In this document: positions 38,860 through 50,401 of the stretch, one piece after another
How the letters are laid out: each line of letters starts with the position of its first letter
How positions within the stretch are numbered: position 1 is the first letter of the stretch
NCBI GenBank assembly: GCA_038373865.1
Contig: JAXGGA010004670.1
Span: 1-64,000 of the forward strand
Length of the DNA: 64,000 nt
Source of the DNA: Uloborus plumipes
Taxonomy: Eukaryota > Arthropoda > Arachnida > Araneae > Uloboridae
Direction: 5' to 3'
The notes under the pieces: generated by a model
Databases searched by the model: none
Seen by the model: the letters and a program-made list of their open reading frames with translations, nothing else
Told to the model about the DNA's origin: nothing
Program-made: the position numbers and the translations under genes

Positions 38860-41080
38860 ATTTTTTTCGTGAAACAAATAATCTCCCACAATACACGGCT
38901 TTTTATCAGCATTAAATGAATGGCGATTGATTAAAAAAAAGTAAAATTTGTGTGCCACATTTCAAACGTACTTTACCACGAAATTAAGAAGCGCTAGACT
39001 CCATAATGGCATCGTCAATCTACATAATAAAATATTTATAAATCTTCAGACGTCTATTACCAACTTCACACAGCTTTCGCGTGTCTGGTAGCGCTCTACA
39101 AAGATATATATCTCAAGAACGTAATAAAAATTAACGACCGAATCATTCTATCTCTACCTCATTAAATTCAATATTCATTTATTTTCCCTCATTAATGAGT
39201 CGCCTGATTTATTACTTGTTGGTTTTTCTTCCTCCTATGCCATTCACATCTTTTCGATTAGAGTTGATTTTCGGAAAGAAAAAAGGTTGTATCATTTGTT
39301 TGTTTGTTCCCTTTTCTTTTCATTTCATTCATTTATTTATTTATTTATTTATTTTTATTTTTTGAGTTTAAGAAAAAAAAAATAAATAAAATAAAAACTT
39401 TTATTGGTTTTTTAAAATCCATACTGAGATTTATAGACTATTTTACATTTTAGTGTTCTTGAAACTTAACCCATGGATGACCTGTTTGTTTTCTTCCTTT
39501 TGAGGGGACAGTATGAACTTATTATTATTATTTTTTAATATATATATATTTAATTTTCTACGTGACTCTTAACAATGTTGAAGCATCTGAATCGGATGAC
39601 CGTATTAAATGTGCTTGAATTTTTTTTCTGCAAAAGATATATATATATCGTCTTTTCGTTAGAAAAATTTATAAATTTATTTTGTCTTTAAAAAATTGTT
39701 CTCATAATATTTTATGAAACTTTTAATAGTTGCATAAGTAACGAGAACAATATTAAAAAAAATAGCAGTTCTTGTCCATTTTGCAAGAAAAATTTAAAGT
39801 GTAATTAAATATTTAAATTATGAAATAAACAATATAAAAATCATAACTTGACCTACGAGAAACGGCTTTACTAAGCACAAGTTGCTCACCCACGAGAGGA
39901 GCTAAGGGGCTTAAGCCCCTCCCAGAAAAATGAAGAGGAACCCCTTTGATAAACCAAACTGCTTAAAATTGTGTCTTTGGTAATTTGATGAGATATAGCC
40001 CCCAACCCCTCCTTAATTTCAATGAAAATAACTTTAATTTTTTTCTCTAGGACTTCAAATTCGAAACATTTCTGGAAGAGGGCCACTTAGCTCTTCCCAG
40101 AAAGCAACTCTAGATGCACCACTGCTAAGTACATTGAATTGTTGCATAGAGAAAACCTCTTCGTTGCTACAAGAAACAATATGCAAGAATGTCTCGTTTA
40201 GTGTGGCTTCTTTTAGAAACCACCCCTCCATACCACGGGTTTTGCTAATATGTTGTATTTAAACTACATCCTTGCAGCATATGTTTCATTTGCATTATAC
40301 TTCTTCTTTTCACTAAAAGTGAAAGCAAAGTTTAGGTTATTTTTAGTACAAAATGCGAAAAGTCTGGCCAAATGACTATGCAGAGCGTTGTAGGGTCGTT
40401 GGAATGTTCCAGAATCATAAGTGTATTTTACGTTAACTATTAATGTCAGCAAGCTTACAGGGCATACATTTTACATTTTCACTTTCAGATGTTCAGATTT
40501 CACAATCCACTTTTGTAACAATATTTTACTATTTATAGTTTAATAGCCATTTTGATTTCGCAAAATTGTACAAATACGTGAAAATATAATAGGCATAAAC
40601 ATAGAGTTTGAATTTTCATCTAATTTTGGAACATTTGTCATTTATGTATTCAAAATTTTTCCTCACTCGCGAACAATTTTGAATTGGCAAGTAAACCATC
40701 GGAAGTAGAAATGGAGAGACTGGAATAATGAGATATGACACAGGGCAACAGTCATTTTGGTACCGGGGGATTTGAAACTGATTCTATATGAATTTGATGC
40801 TTTCAATTCAAATGTAATATTAGTTTTTGTCTAGGCACTTACATTTCAAATATATAATGTTTAAGCGAAATATAAGTGTCACGAATTTGAATCAAATGGG
40901 TAGATCAAATAAAGAACAAAACATAGCATTTTTATTATTATGTACGAATGTTATATATATATCGAGGGAAGGGAACATTTGTACTTCAAGAACTTGCAAG
41001 CATACTTTAACTCGTAAAATCGTTGTTGCTAAACGGGCCATATGGATGGCCTCCAGTTATAAATCGCTATTTATAGTTAC
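38860..41080. other. AT-rich non-coding DNA with minor repeats
   Basis: No gene is seen. A (TTTA)n stretch lies at 39,328-39,370, TA-rich runs near 39,537 and 39,640, and a 16-base palindrome AGGGGCTTAAGCCCCT at 39,905-39,920. The end CTCTAGATGCACCACTG near 40,110-40,126 looks like one terminus of a DNA transposon, but I found no matching partner. Confidence 0.45.
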
Positions 41081-41081
41081 T

Positions 41082-41219
41082 GTCGACTGGAAGTGGAAAC
41101 GGACCACTTCATTTTAAAATAGGTTGGATCTGTGAGAACGCGTAAGCAGTGAAGTCGCACATTCTCGCTAATCCAACCAATTTTTAAATGAAGTGGGCAG
41201 TTTCTGCTTCCAGTCGATC
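41082..41219. repeat. 138-bp imperfect inverted repeat (miniature-element-like)
   Basis: GTCGACTGGAAGTGGAAAC at the left pairs with the reverse complement of GCTTCCAGTCGATC at the right. Pairing continues through CACTTCATTT and GGTTGGAT, with a loop around the ACGCGTAAGCAGTG region. Several mismatches suggest an old copy. No target duplication was identified. Confidence 0.55.
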
Positions 41220-42940
41220 AGCCATCTCTTCGTGGTTTAACTGTAGTGATTTCACTGCGAGTATTGTCCATTTACCCGAGAAGGCACTTGGCTCAGCCTT
41301 CGTCACGTGGTATCCGAAGATTCGATTTCACTGTTTTCAGAAGAAGACTCAGGATCTTAGGGTTTTGCCGTAAAAGCAGCAACTTTTAACATGTAAGAAT
41401 AACAAAAATAACAACAGACAAACGAAGCAAATGACGAAGAGGACACTAAATTTTTTTCGCACATTTAATAGCGCCAAAGTTAAAGTTTTTATTTGGAAGC
41501 ACAGAAACGCTGTTACCGTTCGCCCCCGACAAAACTGAATTATTTTGCGTTTGGGAAAGCTAAGAACAGTGCCATTTCATTGTGGACGTACAACAAGTGA
41601 ACTTAAGACTGACAATAGACAAAAAATATATGTCGGAAGCAATCCTTGTTTCAGAAAGTAATCTCGCTTTAGAAGTACACAAAATGGGGAGTGAAACTGC
41701 ACATTTTGGGTGTAACAGCATGTTAAAAATGCACCGATCTAAACAGATGGAGCGAACCGAGAAAAACTAATTGATTTAGCGCCTCGAATGTAGCTATTAT
41801 CCGTCACAAAAATTTGAGCATCTAAAAAAAAATATTTTTGTTGCCCTTTGTAAGAGTATTATAGATACAATCGTTAGCAAATGAATTAAACGATAAGTAT
41901 TTGAAAATATGCTTTAAGGGACTAGTAGGTATAACATAAAAAGTAGCTGTATTTGAATCTTTAGTACCAGAACTTTGTTCGCTGTTTTGTCAGCTCTGGA
42001 GTCTTTTCACATGAATAATATTTTGCTTGCAAATGCAAATTATTGCGAAGTTTTGAAAAGAAACCCATCTGCTAGTGAAATTTCATGTTCAACGATGATG
42101 AGCTAATTTTTATGCATGATTAATTTTCACTACAAAAAACATACTCTATTACACCAAGGTACAATTTCTTTTGTTTCAAAATAGCAGAGGACTTTTTTTT
42201 AGAAATATTAGAGGAAAAACGATACGGATTAAGTTATTTTTAAAAAATACTTCCTTATCTCTATGTGTGTGAGGAGGAAGGGGGGGGGGGATGGGACCCC
42301 AATATTTACAGCTACTTAGAAAATGTGAAAGTGCCCCTCCCCCTCAGTTTCTGCTTCAAACTCTTTTTGCAGTTTCAGAAGTTAGTTTTTTTCCGACTTT
42401 CATGATTGTTTTATTTAATTGCATTAGAAAAATAAACATTTCAGAGCAAGAAATATTGCTTTGTGATATTTTTCCCAACTTCAAACGAGTACTGGAGAAA
42501 TATTTATAAGGTTAAAATTTAATCAAAAAATAAACACAATGAATTTTAAACTTTCCTTTTCAAAAAATGCCAATGAGTATTCCAGTACAATAATTTCATC
42601 TCAGCATAACAGAACTCAAATGATTTTTTTCTAAAGATTTTCCTCCACAATAGAAATATTATACTACGTTTCTGAAATCACGTTCTGTGCTTTTTTCCCT
42701 TTTCTCATTCTCGTGCGTTATTTCCCACAAGAAAACTCTTGCTTCAGCTGAGATACATTGGTTTCACGATTGTTTCAGGAATATGTCATACAGCATAATT
42801 TTTGTTTCTAAATTGGAATAAGACGCCGCACAATGTTGCAGATGACTTTTGAAAGAGCAAAATAAATAAAAAGAGAATTTACGTCAGTGCATTCAAAATT
42901 TTGATTTTCTGTTTTTCTGATAATTTATTTTCTCGAGATA
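41220..42940. other. AT-rich non-coding DNA
   Basis: No gene, RNA or element end is recognised. A run of about eleven G follows a GA-rich stretch near 42,279-42,290. The short open frames here have no domain, no splice context and no compositional signal. Confidence 0.5.
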
Positions 42941-43170
42941 GAGAATTTTATTTTTATTTTTTATTTTTATTTTTATTTTTATTTTTAGTTTTATTTATAT
43001 ATATAGATTTTTATTTTTATTTTTTTTATTTTTTATTTTATTTATTTTATTTTTATTTTTATTTTTTATTAAAATTTTTTTTTAATTTTTTTAATGAATT
43101 TATTTTATTTATTTATTTATTTTTTCATTACCTTTATGAAAATATTTTACTTATATTTTTATTTTTATTT
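42941..43170. repeat. (TTTTTA)n / (TTTA)n low-complexity tract
   Basis: About 200 bp of T-rich repeats with interspersed A. It gives a spurious Phe/Tyr/Leu-rich open frame on plus that should not be read as a protein. Confidence 0.85.
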
Positions 43171-43850
43171 ATTACTAACCAAAATTTGACCAAAGTTGAA
43201 TGTTTACCCATGTGGGTTGTTTTGTAAATTCTCACATACGTCATCCCATAATTTGTTAAAATTAACATTGTTTAATATGCGCAAAGGGACTGCGAAAGTT
43301 GAAAAAGGGAAAAAAAAAAAAGAATTTTAAAAGAATAATAACATTAACGACAGGCATAAATCACATTTTTTGAAATTTGCTTCCTTAAAACAGCTGTTAA
43401 TAGCAACGGAGAAACAGCTCTTAATATGGTATTTTAACGTTAGGATTTTACGAACAGTCGGTTGCTTAGTACAGGTAACATCATCAATTATTGCAATGCT
43501 TTCTTTTAATCACAGATTTTTAGTCAACTATGATCAAAACCTTAATTTTAAAGCTTTTAATGCGTCGGTTTATATCAGACCGCGGCAACAAGTCCGGGGC
43601 AAAGTGAAATAGTAATTTAGGTAACTAACTCGTTTTGAAAATTACAGAACGTAAAGCAAGAACAATGTATTTTACAATAAAACTTGCATTGAAATATTAA
43701 ATTTAATTTTTGGCAGTGAATTCTAATTTCCAAAAGAACAAAAAAGTGGAAAGTTTCAAGTCTTTCTTTTTTTTTGCATGGAGCAAAGTGAAAAATAAAA
43801 TATTTTGCTCATGAAGTATTTTTATTTGATTATTAAAAACATTTCTCCTT
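43171..43850. other. AT-rich non-coding DNA
   Basis: I see nothing recognisable between the two low-complexity tracts. Confidence 0.5.
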
Positions 43851-44045
43851 AAATGAATGAGTAAATAAATAATAAAAGGATTCACGGATAAATAAATAAA
43901 TGAGTGAAAAAATTATTTAATAAATAAGAAAATGAGTTAACGAATGGATAAGTATGTTAATTAATGAATGATAAATGCAAATAAATCAATTAAGGAACGA
44001 GTACTAGGTTATTAAATGAATGAATGAATATAAAAAAAATAAATA
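43851..44045. repeat. Degenerate (AAAT/GAAT)n microsatellite
   Basis: Many AAATAAAT, GAATGAAT and AATGAGT units are interrupted by substitutions. This is an old four-base microsatellite. Confidence 0.75.
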
Positions 44046-44328
44046 ATCTCTTTTACTTTGCTGTGCGTGCACGTGACAAATTGAATTAAACAGTTAAAAT
44101 CAAAACACGCCTATTGTTAACTAAATACATGCATAATAGTGAATGCACTGAACACCAGTAGATCGTAATTGGTATTTGAAATGAAAAAAGAAACTTTATC
44201 ATTTTTTTGTTATTTATTTATTTAAGTTTTTGATTTAAAAAAAAATAAATACTGTCGTCCGTAAAGACCGCACTTAGAACTCGAGAACCGTTCCACTTAA
44301 AAAGGGATGATGGGTTGTCAATGGGAAC

Positions 44329-44454
44329 TTTCCAAAGTTTTCAATTTGAAACTTTGGAAAAGCATAGCAAATGCAATTTGCATTTGTTATGCTTTTGATA
44401 CATTCAACTAAACAACGTATTTGAAATTAGCATCGTTCTACGTTGTTTGATACG
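44329..44454. repeat. Cluster of three consecutive hairpins
   Basis: TTTCCAAAGTTT (44,329-44,340) pairs with AAACTTTGGAAA (44,349-44,360). AAAAGCATAGCAAATGCAA pairs with its near-complement ending at 44,396. ACAACGTA (about 44,412) pairs with TACGTTGT ending near 44,454. The first two stems abut. The origin is unknown; they could be remnants of foldback elements. Confidence 0.55.
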
Positions 44455-44756
44455 ACTCAAAATACTTCTTATTATTCTTCCCCCTTTTTACTATCTTATC
44501 TATCACCCCTATTTCGGTAAGATCAGAGAAGACCTGAAGCATGTGTTAATAAGCGGAAGGTTTTACCTAAGAAAAATCAGACAGTATGTGCATCAAATTT
44601 GGAAATTGAATCTTTTACTCTTTTCTTTTCTCTTCAGAGCTATTTATTTTTTGGCTGGTATTAACCTAAGTCGAATCTCGTAAAAACAAACTCCAAGGGT
44701 CCTAAGAAACCAATTTCTCTTAAACGACAAACAATGTAAAGGGGATCTGAAATATG
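44455..44756. other. Non-coding DNA, nothing recognised
   Basis: The 78-codon open frame beginning at 44,447 has no domain and is AT-rich, consistent with chance. Confidence 0.5.
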
Positions 44757-45296
44757 CAGTAGAACCTCGCTAAACCGAACACGCTTAAAGCAAATTACTG
44801 CTAGGACGAACTACATTTCCGATTCCTACCTTATGGTTTGTAATGTTTTGTTTTTCGGATAAGACGCACCGATTTTAAGGGTCCCTTGGGGCTCATTTTA
44901 ACAAGTTTTTACTGTAGTAAACCCTCGATTATCCGCGGGGTGGATTATGCGCGAGGGTCTCAGAAAAAAAAATCGTAGTTAACTTTATTCTTTTAGAAAC
45001 TTATTTACCTTTATAGATTTTATATGCTTGAGAACTTCAAATATAAATAATTTTTTATGCTGTACCTAACGTCACTGTTTGCACATATCATGTTTTAAGT
45101 GCAATGCAATTATTTTGAAGCAAAAGATATTTTTTATTTTCTTTACCCCATATTTTATGCTTTTTTCGGATTATCCGCGGTTTTCGTTATCCACGATACC
45201 CGTGCCACCCAATACTGCGGATAATCAAGAGTGTACTGTAATTCGTGTTTGCAGTTATTCGTTTTAGCGCATTCGGTATAACGAGGTTCCACCGTA
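44757..45296. mobile_element. pogo/Tigger-like miniature element (outer of a nested pair)
   Basis: The left end CAGTAGAACCTCGCTAAACC and the reverse complement of the right end, CGGTGGAACCTCGTTATACC, are clearly related terminal inverted repeats of about 28 bp. The GAACCTCG..TA.ACCGAA pattern resembles non-autonomous pogo/Tigger relatives. No transposase frame is present. A second related element occupies 44,911-45,240. Confidence 0.65.
44911..45240. mobile_element. Tigger-like miniature element nested in the previous one
   Basis: The left end ACTGTAGTAAACCCTCGATT runs into ATCCGCGG and GGTGG. The reverse complement of the right end reads TACAGTACACTCTTGATTAT and then CCGCAGTATTGGGTGG. The CCCTCGATTATCCGCGG word is characteristic of Tigger-type termini. 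It is non-coding and about 330 bp. Confidence 0.65.
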
Positions 45297-46036
45297 TGAG
45301 TTAAAAGAAGTTGATATATTGTTAAGTAGGTGAAATTGTAAATTGTAAAAATATTTTACTTCTTTCCCCACTCCTACTATTTCACTTTACCCCACTTTTT
45401 ACCACTAATTATCAATTTAAAATCTTAATTCAAACTTTTTTGCCGCAAAAACTCGCAAAGCTAAATTATATAACTGGAGCTCGGTAGTGTACGAACGATA
45501 TTACCAGTAGTGATACTAATATACATTTCTTATAATAAAGTTTCACGTTTTCTTGAGAAATCAGTAGCTATATTTCGTTGAACCTTAACTGAGAAATGCT
45601 TCTCTAAATATTTATCATTTTACCTACATTTACTCAGAGTTTTTATACTATAGTACAATAATGTTCGTTTCTTTATTTCAACTAGTACTACTATTTCCAA
45701 AACATAAAGGCAGCATGAATTAATCCCCTCCCTAAACAGCATTTTCCGAAACCATCGTTCAGAGGCATTGAATAATATGAAGAAAAAAGCTTTTTAGTAA
45801 AGTGGTTTTAAATGTTTTGAAAGCTCACAGAAACATTTTTACGATAGTTAAGGTAAAATGCGGCTTCGTGGCTTAAAAAAAGGAGTGCGATTACTCAGGT
45901 ACGCACGTTAAAAGCTATGTTACTTCAACTCACAATTTTAAATGATATCTTTAATGCAATATTTTTTGAAGTGGATGAAGTTTTAACTAAAACGTGGAAA
46001 TTGTGCCTACAATGGTATGGCCCCATGAAGTTAGCT
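45297..46036. other. AT-rich non-coding DNA
   Basis: No gene or element end is recognised between the pogo-like and piggyBac-like elements. Confidence 0.5.
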
Positions 46037-46266
46037 TTAACCCTCTCGGCACCCTGGACCTCATATGAGGCTCCTACTTTTGAACTCAATTTTGGAAGAA
46101 GTAAACACTTAAAATGATTTTTTTTCCGTCAGTGACTCCACCTATTCATGTAGATCACATATGAGGCTTCTAAGTGAAAAAAAAATCATTTTAAGTGTTT
46201 ACTTCTTCCAAAATTGAGTTCAAAAGTAGGAGCCTCATATGAGGTCCAGGGTGCCGAGAGGGTTAA
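46037..46266. mobile_element. piggyBac-like miniature element with TTAA duplications
   Basis: TTAA at 46,037-46,040 and 46,263-46,266 flanks a 222-bp element. Its ends read CCCTCTCGGCACCCTGGACC in inverted orientation. The arms (46,041-46,125 and 46,178-46,262) match perfectly for about 85 bp as far as I can read. TTAA targets and ends starting CCC(T) are typical of piggyBac elements, although Kolobok also uses TTAA. Each arm carries the palindrome CCTCATATGAGG. Perfect arms suggest a recent insertion or recent conversion. Confidence 0.8.
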
Positions 46267-46485
46267 AACAGCTTTTTAAGAACAGAAAATAAATGCTTCA
46301 GTTTTGTAACGAAAGTTACGATTTAATCTTTTTTTTTCAAATACATCGATGTTATACTGCTTCTCTAATAAGTTGACCTCCGACCTAGTAATAGGTGGCT
46401 TTAAAAACAGAGTAAACATTCCACTATTTCACTGTACCTCGTTATTTTTCACTTTGAACAACATTTCCTTACTATTCGTCTGAAG

Positions 46486-47248
46486 TACAGGGTGTTTTAT
46501 ATTGAATGGCACAAAAAGAATAGCGCAGTGTGACGGCCCTAATACATTTATTCAGTCAAAAAAAATTATTCTGCAACTACAATTACACAAGTTTTATTTG
46601 GCAGCAAGGAACAATCATCGAATGACGAACACGGCGCTAGAGGCGCTGTTGAACAGAAAGTCATCCATGCAGGAGAAAGCGTGCTGCGTTTTCGTACAAC
46701 AATTAATGGGGAAGTTTACCATGAGATGGGGACGTAACGACGTTACCTCTCTTAGTGGTTACTCTCCCAGCTGAGGAAGCTGTTCCTGATTTCCTTTTGC
46801 AGCAAGATAGTGCTCCGCCACATTGGAATAAAAACATACGTGAGTTCCTGAATGAACATCTACCCCATCGCTGAATTGGCCGTTCTGGGAAAAATGATTT
46901 AATTTTTCTTTATTAACCGCCAAGATCCTCAGATCTAATGCCTTCTGATTTTTTTTCTTTGGAGTTTTGTTAAAGACTAGGTGTTTGTGCCTCCACTTCC
47001 TCAGAACTAGAGGAACTGAAGCAACGGATAACTGCAGCGTTGAACTTCATTACAAGGGATATGCTATCACAAGTGTGACTGGAGCTTGATTACCGTGTAG
47101 ACATTTGTCATGTCCCCGGAGGGGCACATATTGAGCACCTGTAGAAACTTGAATAAATGTAGTTTTCAGATGAATTTGAATTTTCAAAATATATCAATTA
47201 CAACGTTCACAATCTCTTTTTGTCCCATTCAATATGAAACACCCTGTA
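46486..47248 (+). mobile_element. Mariner-like element, DD41D type, internally deleted
   Basis: TA dinucleotides at 46,486-46,487 and 47,247-47,248 flank inverted ends starting CAGGGTGTTTYATATTGAAT. The ends match for about 30 bp with few differences, continuing through GG.ACAAAAAGA. The 3' half holds a broken transposase frame on plus. The element is about 760 bp, much shorter than the usual ~1.3 kb or more, so the 5' part of the gene is missing. It is a dead copy. Confidence 0.85.
46770..47150 (+). pseudogene. Mariner transposase fragment (DD41D-like), broken
   Basis: The frame reads QQDSAPPHW, then EFLNEHLPH, then IGRSG, then PPRSSDLMPSDFF and WSFVKD, the usual C-terminal order of a mariner transposase. 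The Asp of QQDSAPP and the Asp of SSDL are about 41 residues apart, which matches the DD41D (rosa-type) group better than DD34D. Damage includes a TGA at 46,872-46,874 where Trp is expected, a second stop near the PPRS block, and an extra T in the run near 46,949-46,956 that shifts the frame. The N-terminal DNA-binding part and first catalytic Asp are not recognisable, so no function is expected. Confidence 0.8.
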
Positions 47249-48704
47249 TATTTTGAATCTTAATTTTTTCCACCAGTGCACACGTTTATGTATGTACCAA
47301 TGTATAAGTATACAAAATAAAATCTTCAAATTATATTTTACTTCACTAAAGCATTGTAGTTTTAAAACTCAAAACAAATTTTGCATTTAATAGGAGAGAA
47401 AAAAATATTTTGATTTACTTATAAGCAGCCATAAACAAATGTTTATTCAAGTCACTTTCAAAAAAGCACATTTTTATATAGTTTACAGTTCAGTCAGTAA
47501 CATTTCAGTGCAAATATATTAACACTTTGCTTTGTACACTTCATTTGATTCACAAATCCTAAATAACAAAATATATAAGTTATTAAATATATTTGTTATT
47601 TTTATATATTTACAAATGTACGTATTTTTTACAGTATTAGTATACTTACACGAGTGCTTATTTACATGAAGAATAGAGAAAAGTGTAAAACGTAAAATCA
47701 GTGCAAAGCATCTATGTGTTGAATAACTCAAACAAATATACGCGCTGTATATTTTTTTCTTCAAACTATGGCATAGTTTCCAATTCGTCTAAGATAGCCT
47801 TTATCCATTTTTTCCTCTTTTAAGAAACATCTAGCCATTGAGATTAATTTGAATTTTAACGTCTTGAGTTCAACTCATAATTTCTGTAATAACGAGCTGC
47901 GATAGGACCCTGCTCTCGTTGGGTTTCTTGTTTCTACAAATGGAACGGAATGGAAATAGAGATGAAATTCGCACCCGTCATATTACGAGTGGTGATTTTA
48001 TAGATTAGGTATTACGAGGCATATCTACGAAACAGAAATTAGGATGAAAGAATTTCTGAAGTGTTAGCATGACAAATTTGCTCCTGTACATCCTAAAATT
48101 TATATTTACAGTTCATACTGTTATGGTATTTTTACTTCTTACTTATCTTAATAAGGAATCAGTAATCTGTAAATTTTGTGTTTAGATGAAGTTTTGTTGA
48201 TTAAGTTCATCGTGTTTGGCGTGTTTCACGAAAGCACGTGATTTTACACAAAAACCAACTTTTTAATGTAATATATGTTTCAGTTACGCCTTGAAAAAAA
48301 AATGACGCAAACTGTAGATGATTTGCAACCATGATGACGAAGCAACTAATTATGGTTATTTTCGTCGTTACGACAATTTGAAAAATCTAAGTAGCATCCA
48401 AAACGCTCAAGAGAGGGTAAAAATCAATTTGTGATTGCTTAATAAACTGACAGATTTGAATATATGCTTCTGACATCATTTTTTAGCGCAATTCATAAAA
48501 AATAGAAAATGTTCTATATATTTTTCAGAATAATTAAAATGAACTGTTTTTACATAAGTTCTGAAAATACAGAATAAATTTGCATTTCAATTATTTTGAG
48601 ACTCACTAGTTGATTTTCAAGTTTCAATTATGTCAAGTTCATTCACAAAGCTATTCCTGTTTGAAATACAAATTACAAATATTTCTGCATAAAAATACAG
48701 AAAC
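47249..48704. other. AT-rich non-coding DNA, nothing recognised
   Basis: Both strands are rich in stops. I see no repeat ends, RNA genes or splice-flanked frames in these ~1.45 kb. Confidence 0.5.
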
Positions 48705-49270
48705 AGAAGGGCCAATCCATGGTTACAGTCGTTACATTCACACAACTTCAGCTGCACATATTTTATTCACAAATGCAGTTAAAGTTCTAATGAAAACAGG
48801 GAATGATAAAGCTCCCCCCCAACATGATTATCACCAAGCGTTAGTTTGAAATCATTAGTGGAAGTTGTAGAAAAATCTCGAAAATGTGTGGTTACGGTCG
48901 TTACAAAAATAAGACATGGTTTTTTGAGTGCTATGAAACACTGCCACTTTTCTGCGAATCTATTGCACGTATGATCTTCTAGATTTTTATAACAATTGCT
49001 CAATAAATATGGCATGATATCAACCAAAAAAACTTAGCTTTTTTGCTGGAAAATAAATTTTTATGAATTTTTGATTGCGGTTACGGTCGTTACAAAAGTG
49101 GTTACGGTCGTTACACGTCTGACTATTTTCGATATATATGTTGCTAAAAATGAGTAAACGGCTATTTTAATTCATTTTTCCGCCATATATAAAGTCAAAT
49201 AATGGACATATGAGCAGAAAGGTTCTCCAGTTAGTTTATTTGATTAGATATAATCTTCAATTGATTACTA

Positions 49271-49670
49271 CCCAAGTAGAATCAACTCATCGGATTTTGC
49301 TCGGCCGATCAACAAACTCCTCGTAAACTGATCCTGTAACGCACGATGACATCGTTCCGATCAGTATCCGAGCACGGTTTTCGATGAGCTACTTTTCATC
49401 GGAAAGTGATATCCTTCCGATCAACTTTCCCGATGAAAATAAGATGAGCTACATGTATATTCCATCGGAAAACGATATCCTTCCGATCAAGTTCCTCGGC
49501 ACGGGACTGTTCTGCTCGTAAATTGCACCAAATCTCATCGTATTCTCATCGGATTTTGCTGCTCGGATTCTGATCGGCCAATGAGACATATTGGATCATC
49601 GGCCGATGAGAATTTCATCGGGTTTCGATGAATGGCCGATCATCGGCCGATGAGATGATGCTGCTAGAGT
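49271..49670. mobile_element. Nested ~400-bp miniature element rich in ATCGG/CCGAT
   Basis: The left end CAAGTAGAATCAACTCATCGG (49,273 on) matches the reverse complement of the right end, CTAGCAGCATCATCTCATCGG, at most positions. The interior is packed with CATCGGCCGATGAG-type palindromes. It also holds two diverged direct copies of a ~60-bp block beginning GATGAGCTAC near 49,393 and 49,444. GC is clearly above the surroundings. Confidence 0.6.
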
Positions 49671-49960
49671 ATAGACTTTGGAAGCTTTCAAATCCCTTGA
49701 GCTACGTTTTCCCATGAAACTTCACCACAATACCCACACCTCCCAGTCTCTCTTCAGATATTTTAGCTCCACTAAATCCTCATAATCATCTGCGACTTGA
49801 GCTCTTTATTTCTTCAGTACTTTGCTTAGAAAAATTTCTACAAATTCGCTTATTACGTAAATGGTATTGATTCTACCGGGCACTTTATTACTTCAACTAC
49901 ACAAGTGTTCGCTTCGTTAAGCATTCTAAAAATTCTCACACGTTAAGATTTTTTTCTGCA

Positions 49961-50238
49961 TAAATCATTTGCCCTCGTCTGCCCGTTATCGAGATATAAG
50001 ATTTTAAAGGATTAAATTTTAGTGAAGCTCCAAATTTAAAGGCTTCTGGGGAAATAGAAGGCCGACTATTTCACCATCTGCATGTGATAGGACATCTATC
50101 TGCAAAGCATGCGAAAGATGTCTCCCATCATTACCTGAAACTTACTAAATTTGCTGACTTTATTAAAATTTCGGCAGACTTTAGGACTTTATAATTCGAA
50201 AACGAGGAGGTGAGGGCAAATAATTTATAAATCCAGCA
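49961..50238. repeat. Imperfect inverted repeat inside the TIR element
   Basis: ATCATTTGCCCTCGTCTGCC at the left pairs with the reverse complement of the AGGTGAGGGCAAATAATTTA region at the right. Outer pairing is good and the interior only partial. It looks like an old miniature element or an internal duplication. Confidence 0.45.
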
Positions 50239-50377
50239 AAATGTTTTACTACAATGTTTCAAATGCAAATAATTTTTTTTTTTTCATTATTTCACTTTTG
50301 TACGGTTTACTGGTGAACATCGAATGACCCCTGGATCAAACTTGTCTAAGAACTAACGTAAACGGTATTTATAGTAG

Positions 50378-50401
50378 GAAAGCTCCTTTATAGGAGCTTT
50401 T
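50378..50401. repeat. Short perfect hairpin
   Basis: AAAGCTCCT and AGGAGCTTT form a 9-bp stem with a 4-base loop. The function is unknown and it may be chance. Confidence 0.5.

Noticed and set aside
42901..43227. Phe/Tyr/Leu-rich plus-strand frame
   Set aside because: It is the translation of a TTTTTA/TTTA low-complexity tract.
46502..46774. 90-codon plus-strand frame as a gene
   Set aside because: It starts inside the mariner terminal repeat and covers non-coding and deleted parts of that element.
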